DNA of 64,000 nt from Flavobacterium quisquiliarum (GCF_019308285.1 NZ_WWEM01000033.1:1-64000), one strand, 5' to 3'; shown: positions 8,865 through 18,455, counted from the first letter of the stretch. The notes: generated by a model not told the origin, from the sequence alone. Translations and numbers: made by a program.

Positions 8865-9650
8865 ATGTATCTTTCTAATACAAAAACGATTGTGTTTATT
8901 TCGGGAGCTTTTGTGAGTCATTTTTATTGGGAAGCATGGCTTGCTTTTTTTGAAAACAAAGGATACAAAGTGGTCGCTCCGCCCTGGCTTCATAAAAATG
9001 ATTCGGTAGAAAATTTAAAAAAACAGAATCCGTGTGCAAAAATTGGATCCATTACTTTATTTGATCTTTTGTGTTATTATACCGAAATCATTGAAAAACT
9101 TCCAACAAAACCTATTTTAATGGGACATTCGTATGGCGGACTTTTAGTGCAATTGCTACTACAGAAAGATTTGGCCGAAGCGGGAATCTGTATCAATTCT
9201 TTTCCTCCAAAAGGTTTTACAACTTCCAAATTTTCGTTCTATAAAACTATTTTAGGTTATACGTGGAATGTTTTCTCTTATAAAAAAACATTGATTCTAT
9301 CTTATAAAGACTGGCAAAATAGCTTTTTTATTAATGTATCTGCCGAAGAACAGAAAAAAGAATACGAGAAATTAATTATTCCGGAATCTAAAAAAGCGCT
9401 TCGAAGTCTATTCTCAAAAAATGCTCAAATCAATTTCAAGAAAAAACATGTTCCGCTGTTTTTTATTTCTTGTTCAGAAGACGAAATAATTCCTCCAAAA
9501 CTCGTTTTGTGTAATTTCAAAAAACATAGAAATGTGCATTCTATAACTTGTTATAGGGAATTTAAAAACAAAAATCATTTTGTAATTCTACAGCCTGAAT
9601 GGGAGGAAGTCGCTGAATGTATTTCAAAATGGATTGAGAAAGTTAGTTGA
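8865..9650 (+). CDS. Alpha/beta hydrolase
   Basis: A 261-residue cytosolic alpha/beta-hydrolase. The nucleophile elbow is GHSYGG (about residues 88-93, serine nucleophile). A candidate acid is in SCSEDEIIPP (about 204-213), and the histidine is likely in KNKNHFVILQPEW near residue 242. The N-terminal FISGAFVSHFYWEAW fits an oxyanion-hole region. Length is typical. The spacing of SCSEDEIIPP resembles lipase/esterase and thioesterase-like members, but substrate specificity is not readable. It converges on the sigma-54 regulator gene, with repeat copy 2 between them. Confidence 0.8.
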   Translation: MYLSNTKTIVFISGAFVSHFYWEAWLAFFENKGYKVVAPPWLHKNDSVENLKKQNPCAKIGSITLFDLLCYYTEIIEKLPTKPILMGHSYGGLLVQLLLQKDLAEAGICINSFPPKGFTTSKFSFYKTILGYTWNVFSYKKTLILSYKDWQNSFFINVSAEEQKKEYEKLIIPESKKALRSLFSKNAQINFKKKHVPLFFISCSEDEIIPPKLVLCNFKKHRNVHSITCYREFKNKNHFVILQPEWEEVAECISKWIEKVS

Positions 9651-9659
9651 TTATTCTTT

Positions 9660-9795
9660 AAACACATAGAAACATAGATTTTGCTACTGTTGAAAGGCAT
9701 TTCACTTTTAATAAAACACATAAACTAAGTGTTAGAAACTAGTTTCTTTTTGCTTTCTTTTTTAGATAAAGAATAAACTATGCCTCTATGTGTTT
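9660..9795. repeat. MITE-like palindromic repeat, copy 2
   Basis: The same family as 7161-7299 and in the same orientation. The left end is identical; the right end CTATGCCTCTATGTGTTT has two mismatches in 18. The internal palindrome AGAAACTAGTTTCT is intact. Again located exactly between convergent genes. Confidence 0.8.
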
Positions 9796-9812
9796 AATAT
9801 TTGCACATCAAA

Positions 9813-11792
9813 TTAACTTATTTCTCTCTTAATTTCAAGTTTTTTGATTTTCGAATTTAAAGTCGAAGGATGAATATCCAGAATTTCGGCTGCTCCGCCT
9901 GCTCCTGAAATTTTCCCATTACATTTTTTGAGTATATATAAAATGTAGTCACGCTCATTTTCCATGATTGTTTTAATTGAAAATGAATCGGTGTTTTGCT
10001 GTTGTGCGTGTATTTTGGATGAAGGCGAAAACTCGATATTTTTAATCGTATTGCCTTCGGTGAGTAAAATAGTGCGTTGAATAAGGTGTTCTAATTCCCT
10101 GATATTTCCTGGCCAGTCGTAATTCATAATCTGCTGCAAAGCATTTTCTGAAAGTACGGGAGCTTTTCGGTTCATTCTTTCACTGTAGATATTTATGAAA
10201 TGATCTGCCAGTTCTGGAATATCTTCTTTTCTCTTTTTTAAGGACGGAACCATTATTGGAAAAACATGCAGACGATAATATAAGTCCATTCTAAAACGTC
10301 CTGCTGCGACTTCTTCTTCCAGATTTTTATTGGTTGCCGCGATAATTCGCACATCGATTTTTATAGGCATCAATCCGCCAATACGTTCGATTTCTCGTTC
10401 TTGTAAAACACGCAATAATTTGACCTGAAGTTCAAGAGGCATCTCTCCTATTTCATCTAAGAAAATTGTTCCACCGTTTGCGAGTTCAAATTTCCCGATT
10501 CGTTTTTCAGTTGCTCCGGTAAAAGCACCTTTTTCATGTCCGAACAAAAGAGATTCAGCGAGATTTTCGGGAATGGCACCACAGTTTATTATAATTAATG
10601 GTTTGTCTTTTCGTGGAGATAAATCGTGAATGCTTTTAGCTATCTTTTCTTTTCCTGTTCCGCTTTCTCCTAAAATTAAAACTGAAGTATCAGACGGAGC
10701 TACTTTTTTGATGTAATTGAAAACCGTTACCATTTGCGAACTGTTTCCAATTATACCTTCAAAACCTAATTTTACATTTTCTGTTTTTTCTTTTTTTATA
10801 GGAATCTCTTTTGGTTCAACACGAATTATTGGCTCAGCCAAATAAAAACGGGAAATAAACTGAGAAAAAATATTTTCAAGATTTAATAATAATTTCAGAT
10901 TTTCATCTGAATACACATTAAAATTACGACTGTAAAAGGTAAAACAAAAACGCTGTGAAATCGCAATAGAAAGTGGGAAAACCAAATACGATTTAATTCC
11001 GAAATTATGCGAAATAATACCTTTTATCGGAGCCGCCTGAAAATTATTTATCAAAGATTCTTCGCTGTAAATAATAGGTTTTATATCTATTTGAGATTTG
11101 ATATAAGTTTCATTTAATTCTCGAATGGATATTTCGGCAATCTGCGAAAGCTTTTCTATATTGATAATTTGATATTGATCGATATTTTTTCGGATGATTC
11201 CGAGGTTTGAATATTGTTCTGCATTTACAAATCCGGCTTCCAGATAATCAAAAGAAATAAAAGTCTGAATGCTTTTAGCGAAAGCTAACAAAGCGTCTTC
11301 GAGCTTTAGATTGGAATTGATCAATTCCGTTATCTCATTTTTCAAATCCAATTGTTGCATTAACTGAGATTCCAGACTGTATTTCTGTCTGTAAAAGGCA
11401 ATCTCCAACGTGGTTAAAATATCTTGTTCCCGAAACGGTTTTACGATAAATCCGTATGGATGAGTTGTCTTCGCCTGATCTAAAATTCCTTTGCTCGAAT
11501 TGGCCGAAACAAAAATAAAACCAATGTTTTTTTCTTTTAAAATATGAGCAAGATCAATTCCAGTTTGGTTTCCTTTCAGCATAATATCTACAAATACCAA
11601 GTCTGGTTTTTGGGTCTGAATTACTTCCAAAGCCTGATCAACAGAACGTACAATTCCGATGACACTATAGTTTGCCTTTTCGAGAATTAATTGCAGATCA
11701 TGCGCTTCAATAAACTGATCTTCCACAATTAAAATTTGCTTTTGTAAGTTGTTATTTTCAGATTGGGTGCTTATTTCAGACACAGTTCCCAT
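9813..11792 (-). CDS. Sigma-54-dependent response regulator with a GAF-like sensor domain
   Basis: A 659-residue activator. It has a receiver domain (residues 18-135) with phospho-acceptor Asp69 in VFVDIMLKG, a GAF-like middle region (about 155-315), and an AAA+ domain with Walker A GESGTGKE (375-382) and the sigma-54 contact loop GAFTGA (422-427). A C-terminal Fis-type HTH (about 610-659) ends the protein. It should activate sigma-54 promoters when its aspartate is phosphorylated. It is divergent from the TPR histidine kinase at 12000, a plausible partner. The extra GAF-like domain hints at a second, small-molecule input; its ligand is unknown. Confidence 0.9.
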   Translation of the reverse strand: MGTVSEISTQSENNNLQKQILIVEDQFIEAHDLQLILEKANYSVIGIVRSVDQALEVIQTQKPDLVFVDIMLKGNQTGIDLAHILKEKNIGFIFVSANSSKGILDQAKTTHPYGFIVKPFREQDILTTLEIAFYRQKYSLESQLMQQLDLKNEITELINSNLKLEDALLAFAKSIQTFISFDYLEAGFVNAEQYSNLGIIRKNIDQYQIINIEKLSQIAEISIRELNETYIKSQIDIKPIIYSEESLINNFQAAPIKGIISHNFGIKSYLVFPLSIAISQRFCFTFYSRNFNVYSDENLKLLLNLENIFSQFISRFYLAEPIIRVEPKEIPIKKEKTENVKLGFEGIIGNSSQMVTVFNYIKKVAPSDTSVLILGESGTGKEKIAKSIHDLSPRKDKPLIIINCGAIPENLAESLLFGHEKGAFTGATEKRIGKFELANGGTIFLDEIGEMPLELQVKLLRVLQEREIERIGGLMPIKIDVRIIAATNKNLEEEVAAGRFRMDLYYRLHVFPIMVPSLKKRKEDIPELADHFINIYSERMNRKAPVLSENALQQIMNYDWPGNIRELEHLIQRTILLTEGNTIKNIEFSPSSKIHAQQQNTDSFSIKTIMENERDYILYILKKCNGKISGAGGAAEILDIHPSTLNSKIKKLEIKREIS

Positions 11793-11951
11793 AAATGTAG
11801 TATTTGTAATATTATATTTTTATAATTATCTGGTATAAAATTAGTTAAATAACACAAGTAATTTCAGTGTTTCCGAAATTTTATATCAAAAAAATCATAT
11901 TTAATGTGAATTTTCCTGATATTTTTTAAAAAAGTCAGACTTCTTTCTTTC

Positions 11952-11959
11952 TATATTTG
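11952..11959 (+). promoter_or_regulatory. -7 element for the TPR histidine kinase gene
   Basis: TATATTTG matches TAnnTTTG exactly and lies 40 nt before the start codon at 12000. No good TTG is found 17-20 nt upstream, so this is a partial promoter match. Confidence 0.45.
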
Positions 11960-11999
11960 TTTACCAAAACCAATCCAAAAAACTAATTTATAACCTGTT

Positions 12000-14438
12000 A
12001 TGAAACGAATCATTTTCTATTTGATTTTGCTTATAAGTTATGCTTCGGCGGGGCAATTATCTTCAGCTGTTGCCAAATATGATCTTCCTAAGAAAAGATT
12101 ATTAATCCAGGCCTGTTCTATGTATTTGTTCAATGCCAATCAAGGTGCTATCGATGTAGACAGTTCGGTAGTTTTAGCTTGTAAGGCTTATAAACTTCCT
12201 GTGGGTCTTGCCTATGATGAAGGTTTTAATGACGGCTCGTATCTTATTGGAAAAGATTTAATAGAAAAAGGAGATATCAATTCAGTAGAAAGACTTCTGG
12301 CAAAAACCAAAGGGGAAGACAGAATCAAATTATCACTTCAATTAGGAAATTTTTATCTTTTTAAACCAGGCACCAAACCCGAAGATCTTCAAAATGCCAG
12401 AACTTATATTGATGACGCTGTCCGCACAAGCAATCAGCTTAAAAATAAAAAATGGCAACATCAGAGTTTACTATTGCTGGGAAAATATTTTTATCAGGCC
12501 AATAATCAGCCGGAAGGCAAAAAAATATTTTTAGAGGTTATATCCGAATGCAGAAAACAAAATGACAAAAAAGCGCTTGCCGAAGCCTTGGACGCTTATG
12601 GAACTCTTTTACTCAATTTAGATCCCGAAAAAGAAAAGATTCTGCAAGAAACCGTTTCGCTTTATTCTTCTTTAGGATTGGAAGAAAAGAGAATCGAAAA
12701 CTACATGAAAATCACCACCATTTATTTCTGGACAGGAAAAATAAATGACGCAAAAAAGAGGTTATATAAAAATTTAGTTGATTTACGAAAAATTGGTTTT
12801 ACACATCAGCAGTTTGCTGAAACTACAATTGTTTTTATCGAATTAGCCCAGAGAAATATTCCAACTGCATTATACTACGCATTAAAAAGTGTAAAAAGAA
12901 TGGAAGCAGAAAAAGATTATACCTTTGGCGACATTTTTTATATGCGTTTGGGCGATGTTTACAATCACTATGGCCATCATGAAGAAGCATTACAACTCTA
13001 TAAAAAGAGTATCGAAATTGGGCAGCATACTTTTGATACTGGTACCTGGTATAAAAGTTTTTTCAACTCTGTTGCAGCTTTATCTCTAAAAGGAAAAACA
13101 AAAGAAGCTTTAGAGTATATACGTTTTATGACTACAAAATATCCTCCAAAAAGTACTTTTGATAAAATGTCGGTTGCTTATATTACAGCCAATTGTTACG
13201 ATGAATTAGGAAATTTTGTTCAGGCCGAAAAGTATTTTAAAAAAACTTATCAGTACGCCGAACAACTACATTCACCTGAGACATTTAGAGAAGTGATGCA
13301 TCAAAATACAATAATCGCCTTATTTTATATTAAAACTAAAAGGCCAAAAGAAGCCAAATTTTATGCTGATAAAGTCTTTGCTTCTTTAAAACCACATGAT
13401 ATAAGATATACTTCTGAAGCACTTAAACTTTTATCATACAAAACAGACTCTATTAATGGTGATTATAAAACGGCTTTAGAGCATTATAAAGAATATAACA
13501 GAATAAGTGATTCTCTTCATGGTGTAAATAAAAACAAACAAATTGACGAACTTAAAATTCAATACGAAACACAAAATCAAGAACATAAAATCAAATTATT
13601 AAATCAGGAATCTAATTTAAAAGGAATCGCTTTAAAGAAATCCAAAATGCTGAACAGTGTTTCGATCTGGAGTTTGGTTTTACTTTTAATTACTGTTGGA
13701 TTATTGTACAATCGTTATCGTTTGAAACAGCGAAATAACGTAAAATTAGAATTAAAAGAAAAGGAAATCAGCAAAGTAAATGCCAACCTGAGACATTTAC
13801 TTGAGGAAAAAGAATGGCTTTTAAAGGAAATCCATCATCGTGTAAAAAATAATCTGCAGACTGTAATTAGTCTACTTAATTCACAATCTGCATATTTGGA
13901 AAATGATATGGCTTTGTCGGCAATTAAAAACAGCCAGCACAGAATTCATTCGATGTCTTTGATTCATCAGAAATTGTATAATTCTGAGAATATTTCGACT
14001 ATTAATATGCTAAATTATATTAAAGAATTGGTCGAATATTTACGTGAATCTTTCTCCCTTGGGCAGAGAATTCGTTTTGAAATAAAAGTTGATCCGTTAG
14101 AATTAGATGTAGCGCAGGCTGTTCCGCTTGGATTGATTTTGAACGAGGCGATTACGAATTCTATTAAATATGCTTTTCCAAACGACCGAACGGGAATGAT
14201 TTATATTACGCTTGAAGCGAAAGACGAAAAACAATATGTACTGACTATTTCTGATAACGGAATTGGTTTTGACCCAAACCTTAACGATAAAAAAGCAAAC
14301 TCTTTCGGAATGAGTTTAATAAGAGGTTTGAGTGATGATATTGACGGAAATTTGACCATGGAAAATAATAACGGAACGATTCTAAAAATTGAATTTTCGC
14401 AAGAATTTCCGTTGAACCCGAAAAGGAAATCGATTTAA
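12000..14438 (+). CDS. TPR-containing histidine kinase (HisKA_2 type)
   Basis: An 812-residue kinase with a signal-peptide-like N-terminus (hydrophobic about 4-17), a long region of TPR-like helical repeats (about 130-500), a coiled coil and a single membrane helix near 558-575. The cytoplasmic kinase has the phospho-acceptor region EIHHRVKNNLQTV (His612/613), typical of HisKA_2, and an HATPase with LNEAITNSIKYAF and SDNGIGFDP. The TPR region should be periplasmic. The next gene, a sigma-54 response regulator, begins 48 nt later, so this is probably a two-component operon. The signal it senses is unknown. Confidence 0.88.
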   Translation: MKRIIFYLILLISYASAGQLSSAVAKYDLPKKRLLIQACSMYLFNANQGAIDVDSSVVLACKAYKLPVGLAYDEGFNDGSYLIGKDLIEKGDINSVERLLAKTKGEDRIKLSLQLGNFYLFKPGTKPEDLQNARTYIDDAVRTSNQLKNKKWQHQSLLLLGKYFYQANNQPEGKKIFLEVISECRKQNDKKALAEALDAYGTLLLNLDPEKEKILQETVSLYSSLGLEEKRIENYMKITTIYFWTGKINDAKKRLYKNLVDLRKIGFTHQQFAETTIVFIELAQRNIPTALYYALKSVKRMEAEKDYTFGDIFYMRLGDVYNHYGHHEEALQLYKKSIEIGQHTFDTGTWYKSFFNSVAALSLKGKTKEALEYIRFMTTKYPPKSTFDKMSVAYITANCYDELGNFVQAEKYFKKTYQYAEQLHSPETFREVMHQNTIIALFYIKTKRPKEAKFYADKVFASLKPHDIRYTSEALKLLSYKTDSINGDYKTALEHYKEYNRISDSLHGVNKNKQIDELKIQYETQNQEHKIKLLNQESNLKGIALKKSKMLNSVSIWSLVLLLITVGLLYNRYRLKQRNNVKLELKEKEISKVNANLRHLLEEKEWLLKEIHHRVKNNLQTVISLLNSQSAYLENDMALSAIKNSQHRIHSMSLIHQKLYNSENISTINMLNYIKELVEYLRESFSLGQRIRFEIKVDPLELDVAQAVPLGLILNEAITNSIKYAFPNDRTGMIYITLEAKDEKQYVLTISDNGIGFDPNLNDKKANSFGMSLIRGLSDDIDGNLTMENNNGTILKIEFSQEFPLNPKRKSI

Positions 14439-14486
14439 ACCTAAATTTGTACATCAAATAACTATTCGGTTTTAGCTTATCTGCAA

Positions 14487-15833
14487 ATGACACACAAAAT
14501 TTTAATTATAGACGACGAAGAAAAACTGAGAAGTCTGCTGGCGCGAATTATAAAATCGGAAGGATTTGAAGTTTTTGAAGCCAAAGATTTAAAATCAGGT
14601 TTTAAAAAACTGGAACAAACAGATATTGATGTTGTTTTATGTGATGTGAAACTGCCTGACGGAAACGGCGTTGATTTTCTGCAAAACATAAAAGGAAGTT
14701 TTCCATTGACAGAAGTTATTTTATTAACTGCTTTCGGAAATATTCCAGACGGCGTTCAGGCAATGAAAAATGGTGCTTTCGATTATATTGTAAAAGGCGA
14801 CGATAATGATAAAATTATTCCGCTTCTTTATAAAGCGGTTGAAAAGGTTCATTTGCAAAAAAAGGTTCAGCAACTCGAAAAACGCATAAACGACAAATAC
14901 TCTTTCACTACCATAATCGGAAAATCGAAAGGAATTGAACAAGTTATTGATCTCGCACAAAAAGTTGCTAAAACCGATTCGACTGTTTTATTGACAGGCG
15001 AAACCGGAACTGGAAAAGAAGTTTTTGCGCAGGCGATTCATGAAAACAGCAATCGTGTGGGAAAATCTTTTGTGGCATTAAACTGCAGTACTTTCACAAA
15101 AGAAATTTTAGAAAGCGAACTTTTTGGTCATAAACAAGGCGCTTTTACGGGAGCTGTAAAAGATAAAAAAGGGTTTATTGAAGAAGCAAACGGCGGAACT
15201 TTATTTCTGGATGAAATTGGGGAAATGCCAATTGATCTTCAAGCCAAATTATTGCGTGTTTTAGAAACTTCCGAATATATTCCGGTTGGTGATACCACTC
15301 CAAAAAAATCAAATTTCAGGTTAATTGCGGCTACAAACCGAGATTTAAAAACAGAAAGCGATGAGCATCGTTTCCGTTCTGATTTGTATTTCCGTTTGAA
15401 TATCTTCGAAATTAAGCTTCCATCTTTACGAGAAAGAATCAAAGATATTGCGGTTTTGACAAATTATTTCGTGAAACAGTTTTCTGAAAAAACGAATAAA
15501 AAAACTTTACATATTAGTGATGATTTTCTGCAGAAATTAGAAAATTATTCCTGGCCGGGAAATATCCGCGAACTTAAAAATATTATAGAAAGATCGGTTA
15601 TTTTGAGTAGTAGCGATACGTTGACTTCAGATGTTTTGCCGTACGAAATGCAGCATCAAACTGAAAAAAGCAATAAACCAATGTCGGCTTTTTCTATGCA
15701 TAGTATTGAAAAATTGCATATTCAAAAGGTTTTAAATTATACGAAAGGAAATAAAGCGGAAACGGCTCGATTATTAGAAATTGGGATTGCGACTTTATAC
15801 CGAAAATTAGAAGAGTATAATATACAGTCGTGA
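14487..15833 (+). CDS. NtrC-family sigma-54-dependent response regulator
   Basis: A 448-residue regulator. The receiver domain has Asp53 in VVLCDVKLPDGNG; the AAA+ domain has Walker A GETGTGKE (171-178) and GAFTGA (218-223), showing sigma-54 contact. The C-terminal Fis-type HTH has NKAETARLLEIGIATLYRKL. Its likely partner is the kinase encoded just upstream. It lies directly upstream of the kdp locus, which has no kdpE of its own, making it a candidate potassium-locus regulator (inference). TAAATTTG at 14442-14449 could be a weak internal promoter. Confidence 0.9.
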   Translation: MTHKILIIDDEEKLRSLLARIIKSEGFEVFEAKDLKSGFKKLEQTDIDVVLCDVKLPDGNGVDFLQNIKGSFPLTEVILLTAFGNIPDGVQAMKNGAFDYIVKGDDNDKIIPLLYKAVEKVHLQKKVQQLEKRINDKYSFTTIIGKSKGIEQVIDLAQKVAKTDSTVLLTGETGTGKEVFAQAIHENSNRVGKSFVALNCSTFTKEILESELFGHKQGAFTGAVKDKKGFIEEANGGTLFLDEIGEMPIDLQAKLLRVLETSEYIPVGDTTPKKSNFRLIAATNRDLKTESDEHRFRSDLYFRLNIFEIKLPSLRERIKDIAVLTNYFVKQFSEKTNKKTLHISDDFLQKLENYSWPGNIRELKNIIERSVILSSSDTLTSDVLPYEMQHQTEKSNKPMSAFSMHSIEKLHIQKVLNYTKGNKAETARLLEIGIATLYRKLEEYNIQS

Positions 15834-15834
15834 T

Positions 15835-15924
15835 CCTGCAAGGTTTCTAAAACCTTGTAGGTTTAGATTTTTAAATACTTTCACTTTAAATAGAATACCT
15901 ACAAGGTTTTGGAAACCTTGCAGG
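15835..15924. repeat. Double-palindrome repeat (CCTGCAAGG family), copy 1
   Basis: Two palindromes, CCTGCAAGGTTT..AAACCTTGTAGG and CCTACAAGGTTTTGGAAACC.., are inverted copies of each other around a 35-nt spacer. The unit begins 2 nt after the response-regulator stop codon. A second copy, expanded by a nested element, is at 21395-21628. Confidence 0.8.
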
Positions 15925-15950
15925 AACCGTAACAATCTTATCATTTCAAT

Positions 15951-15980
15951 AAAAGCTTATCATTTTGATAGGCTTTTTTT
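15951..15980 (+). terminator. Intrinsic terminator after the sigma-54 regulator
   Basis: AAAAGCTTATC and GATAGGCTTTT form an 11-bp stem (one G-U pair) around ATTTT, followed by a T-run. It separates the regulator from the kdp locus. Confidence 0.75.
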
Positions 15981-16097
15981 ATACCTATTTTTTGGCACAA
16001 AACTACATTTCTTTTATTGACAGCACTTTAGCTATAACTTGCATTTTTCGGAACATATTTTGGCATAAGGAGAGAGAACATTAAAAATTCATTCCAA

Positions 16098-16379
16098 ATG
16101 AAAAATCAAGTAACCTCAATCTACAAACAAGCAGAACGCTTTGCCGAGATAACCAAAAAATCAATTATTTCTGGAAACATCGTTCGGGCAAAAAAATGTC
16201 TTGCTCTTGCCGAACGTTTATTTATAACCGGAAGCATCGAAACTAAAAATGCCATTTCTAATGTGTATGTTTTTTCAGTTTCTTCTTTTATGGAAGTGCG
16301 TCACTGCAATATTTCACATTTGTTTCCTCAAACGCTTAAAGCGGAATATATCAAGCAGGTTAATGCCTCTGGTGTTTAA
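16098..16379 (+). CDS. Conserved-looking small hypothetical protein upstream of kdp
   Basis: 93 residues, not recognised as a named family. It is predicted soluble and largely helical: YKQAERFAEITKKSIISGN then RAKKCLALAERLF form amphipathic helices, followed by SIETKNAISNVYVFSVSSFM. The middle resembles a helical-repeat fragment. The ATG start has an AGGAGAGAGAAC tract upstream, unusually purine-rich for this genome. It lies between a terminator (15951-15980) and the kdpF ORFs, in the same direction as kdpA, so it may be the first gene of the potassium operon. No function can be assigned. Confidence 0.65.
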   Translation: MKNQVTSIYKQAERFAEITKKSIISGNIVRAKKCLALAERLFITGSIETKNAISNVYVFSVSSFMEVRHCNISHLFPQTLKAEYIKQVNASGV

Positions 16380-16447
16380 TCGGTTAACTGTTTAATTGTT
16401 TAATCGCCAAACGACAATCTAAAATCTGAATTCTAAAATAATCTCCT

Positions 16448-16531
16448 ATGATCACTTTTCTTTTACTCGGGCTGGCCGTTGTGCTGTTTGCCATTTGTTT
16501 TCTTTCTGTCGAATTTTTTGAAAAAATCTAA
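16448..16531 (+). CDS. Tiny single-helix membrane protein upstream of kdpF
   Basis: A 27-residue ORF beginning MITFLLLGLAVVLFAICFLS and ending VEFFEKI. It is a single hydrophobic helix with an acidic/basic tail, the same build as KdpF but without KdpF's recognisable end. Its stop lies 3 nt before the kdpF start, so they are probably co-translated. It could be a second small Kdp subunit or a decayed KdpF duplicate. Being so short, its coding status rests on location and hydrophobicity only. Confidence 0.5.
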   Translation: MITFLLLGLAVVLFAICFLSVEFFEKI

Positions 16532-16534
16532 ATC

Positions 16535-16612
16535 ATGACCGCATTATTTATCATTTCTATCGCCGTTTTCGTGTATTTGGTTTATGTACTAATCAAACCC
16601 GAAAAATTTTAA
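16535..16612 (+). CDS. kdpF: KdpF, small stabilising subunit of the K+-transporting ATPase
   Basis: A 25-residue single-helix peptide, starting MTALFIISIAVFVYLVYVLI and ending KPEKF. The pattern Y-L-V-Y-x-L-I-x-x-E-x-F is the KdpF signature (known KdpF ends YLVYALINAEAF). KdpF sits at the edge of the KdpABC complex in the inner membrane and stabilises it. It is found 91 nt upstream of kdpA, the usual kdpFABC order. It is commonly missed by gene callers because of its size. Confidence 0.8.
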   Translation: MTALFIISIAVFVYLVYVLIKPEKF

Positions 16613-16703
16613 TGATGTAAAAAGTTATAAGTGAGATGTTAGATGTTAAGCGTCGCTCTCCTTTTACAAATTACATTTTACATTTTACAAAAACTCACAT
16701 ATT

Positions 16704-18425
16704 ATGAACACAGAATTATTAGGCGTCATTGGTATTTTTATCCTAACCATTGTTTTAGCGATTCCTTTAGGAAAATATATTGCTAAAGTTTTCTTGGGAG
16801 ACAAAACACTTTTTGACCCGATTTTCAATCCAATTGAAAAATTTATTTTTAAAATAAGCGGTATAAATCCTGCTGAAGAAATGAACTGGAAACAACACTT
16901 AAAAGCACTTTTAAGTATTAATATGGTTTGGTTCTTTCTTTGCTTTTTTGTCTTATTATTTCAGGGATCTTTGCCATTAAATCCGGATAACAACCCGTCT
17001 ATGACACCTGATCTGGCTTTTAATACGGCTATTTCATTTATCGTAAACTGTAATTTACAGCATTATTCTGGCGAAAGCGGGGTTTCTTACCTTTCACAAA
17101 TCGTCTTGATGTTCCTTCAATTTGTTTCTGCTGGTATCGGAATGGCCGCTGCCGCTATGATTTTTACAGCAATGAAAGAAAGAACAACAGAACAATTAGG
17201 CAATTTTTATAATTATTTCATCAAAAGCTGTACTCGTATTTTATTACCACTTTCAGCAATTGTAGCTGTTGCACTAGTATTTAGCGGAACTCCAATGACT
17301 TTTGAAGGTAAGGATGCTATTACAACTTTACAAGGCGATCATGTAGAAGTTTCTCGCGGACCAGCTGCGGCTTTTATTGCGATTAAACATATTGGTACAA
17401 ATGGTGGTGGTTTTTTTGGAGCGAATTCAGCTCACCCATTAGAAAACCCGACTTATTTTACAAATGGAGTTGAACTTTGGGCACAGATGATTATTCCGTT
17501 TGCGATGATTTTTGCTCTTGGATTTTACCTCAACAAAAGAAAATTATCAAATATTATTTTTGGTGTAATGACGGTTGGATTTTTACTTCTTGTAGTTCCA
17601 ACAGTTATGAGCGAAATCAACGCAAATCCTGCTATCGAAAAAATGGGAATCGCACAAACAACCGGAGCGATGGAAGGAAAAGAAGTTCGGTTTGGCCCAG
17701 CAATGTCAGGTTTCTGGAGTATTGCTACAACGGTAATTTCTACAGGTTCTGTAAACAGTATGCACGATAGTTCGATGCCGGTTTCTGGCGCTATGCAATT
17801 ATTATCTATGATGGTGAATGCCTTTTACGGCGGATGCGGTGTTGGTATTTTGAATTACTACATTTTCATTATTCTGGCTGTATTTATTTCCGGATTAATG
17901 GTTGGTCGAACTCCTGAATTTTTAGGCAAGAAAATCGAAGCGCGGGAAGTTAAAATTGCCGCTTTTATCGCCATACTTCATCCTCTATTGATTTTAGCCG
18001 GAACTTCTTTAGCTTCTTATTTTGCTGCTAATGATACCGCAATGGGCTATTGGTTTAGCGGTAACGCAACAGGCTGGTTAAATAACCCTGGAAATCACGG
18101 ATTCTCAGAAATGTTATACGAATACACTTCAAGTGCTGCTAATAACGGTTCTGGTTTTGAAGGTTTGGGAGATAATAATCCGTTCTGGAATATCACTACA
18201 GGAATTGTATTACTTCTAAGCCGTTTTATTCCAATCATTGGTCCATTAGCAATTGCAGGTTTGCTGGCAGGTAAAAAATACATTCCAGAAAGTGCCGGAA
18301 CTTTAAAAACGGATACATCAATTTTCGGAATCATGACTTTTGCCGTAATCGCAATTATCGCCGCTTTATCGTTCTTCCCAGCGTTGGCTTTAGGTCCATT
18401 GGCAGAATTCTTTACTTTAAAATAA
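16704..18425 (+). CDS. kdpA: Potassium-transporting ATPase subunit KdpA
   Basis: A 573-residue polytopic inner-membrane protein and the K+-binding, channel-like subunit of the high-affinity Kdp pump. Family motifs include the selectivity-filter segments around TAISFIVNCNLQHYSGES (about residues 110-127) and HIGTNGGGFFGANSAHP (about 230-246), as well as GGCGVGILNYY (about 378-388). Length is slightly above the typical about 560. Unlike many kdp operons it is separated from kdpB by about 200 nt that hold repeat copy 3. Confidence 0.97.
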   Translation: MNTELLGVIGIFILTIVLAIPLGKYIAKVFLGDKTLFDPIFNPIEKFIFKISGINPAEEMNWKQHLKALLSINMVWFFLCFFVLLFQGSLPLNPDNNPSMTPDLAFNTAISFIVNCNLQHYSGESGVSYLSQIVLMFLQFVSAGIGMAAAAMIFTAMKERTTEQLGNFYNYFIKSCTRILLPLSAIVAVALVFSGTPMTFEGKDAITTLQGDHVEVSRGPAAAFIAIKHIGTNGGGFFGANSAHPLENPTYFTNGVELWAQMIIPFAMIFALGFYLNKRKLSNIIFGVMTVGFLLLVVPTVMSEINANPAIEKMGIAQTTGAMEGKEVRFGPAMSGFWSIATTVISTGSVNSMHDSSMPVSGAMQLLSMMVNAFYGGCGVGILNYYIFIILAVFISGLMVGRTPEFLGKKIEAREVKIAAFIAILHPLLILAGTSLASYFAANDTAMGYWFSGNATGWLNNPGNHGFSEMLYEYTSSAANNGSGFEGLGDNNPFWNITTGIVLLLSRFIPIIGPLAIAGLLAGKKYIPESAGTLKTDTSIFGIMTFAVIAIIAALSFFPALALGPLAEFFTLK

Positions 18426-18455
18426 TAACTCATTTTTCAATGCTGAAAATATTTT

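Noticed and set aside
8525..8993. Two minus-strand open frames upstream of or across the hydrolase start
   Set aside because: One reads through an inverted repeat and the other is antisense to the hydrolase; neither has a domain or a promoter.
15992..15998. TTGGCAC, a perfect sigma-54 -24 box between the sigma-54 regulator and the kdp locus
   Set aside because: The -12 position reads TACAT instead of TTGCA, lacking the essential GC, and no alternative -12 box has the right spacing. Worth 5' mapping but not called.
17477..17770. 97-codon open frame in another frame of kdpA
   Set aside because: It is a shadow of the conserved KdpA coding sequence.
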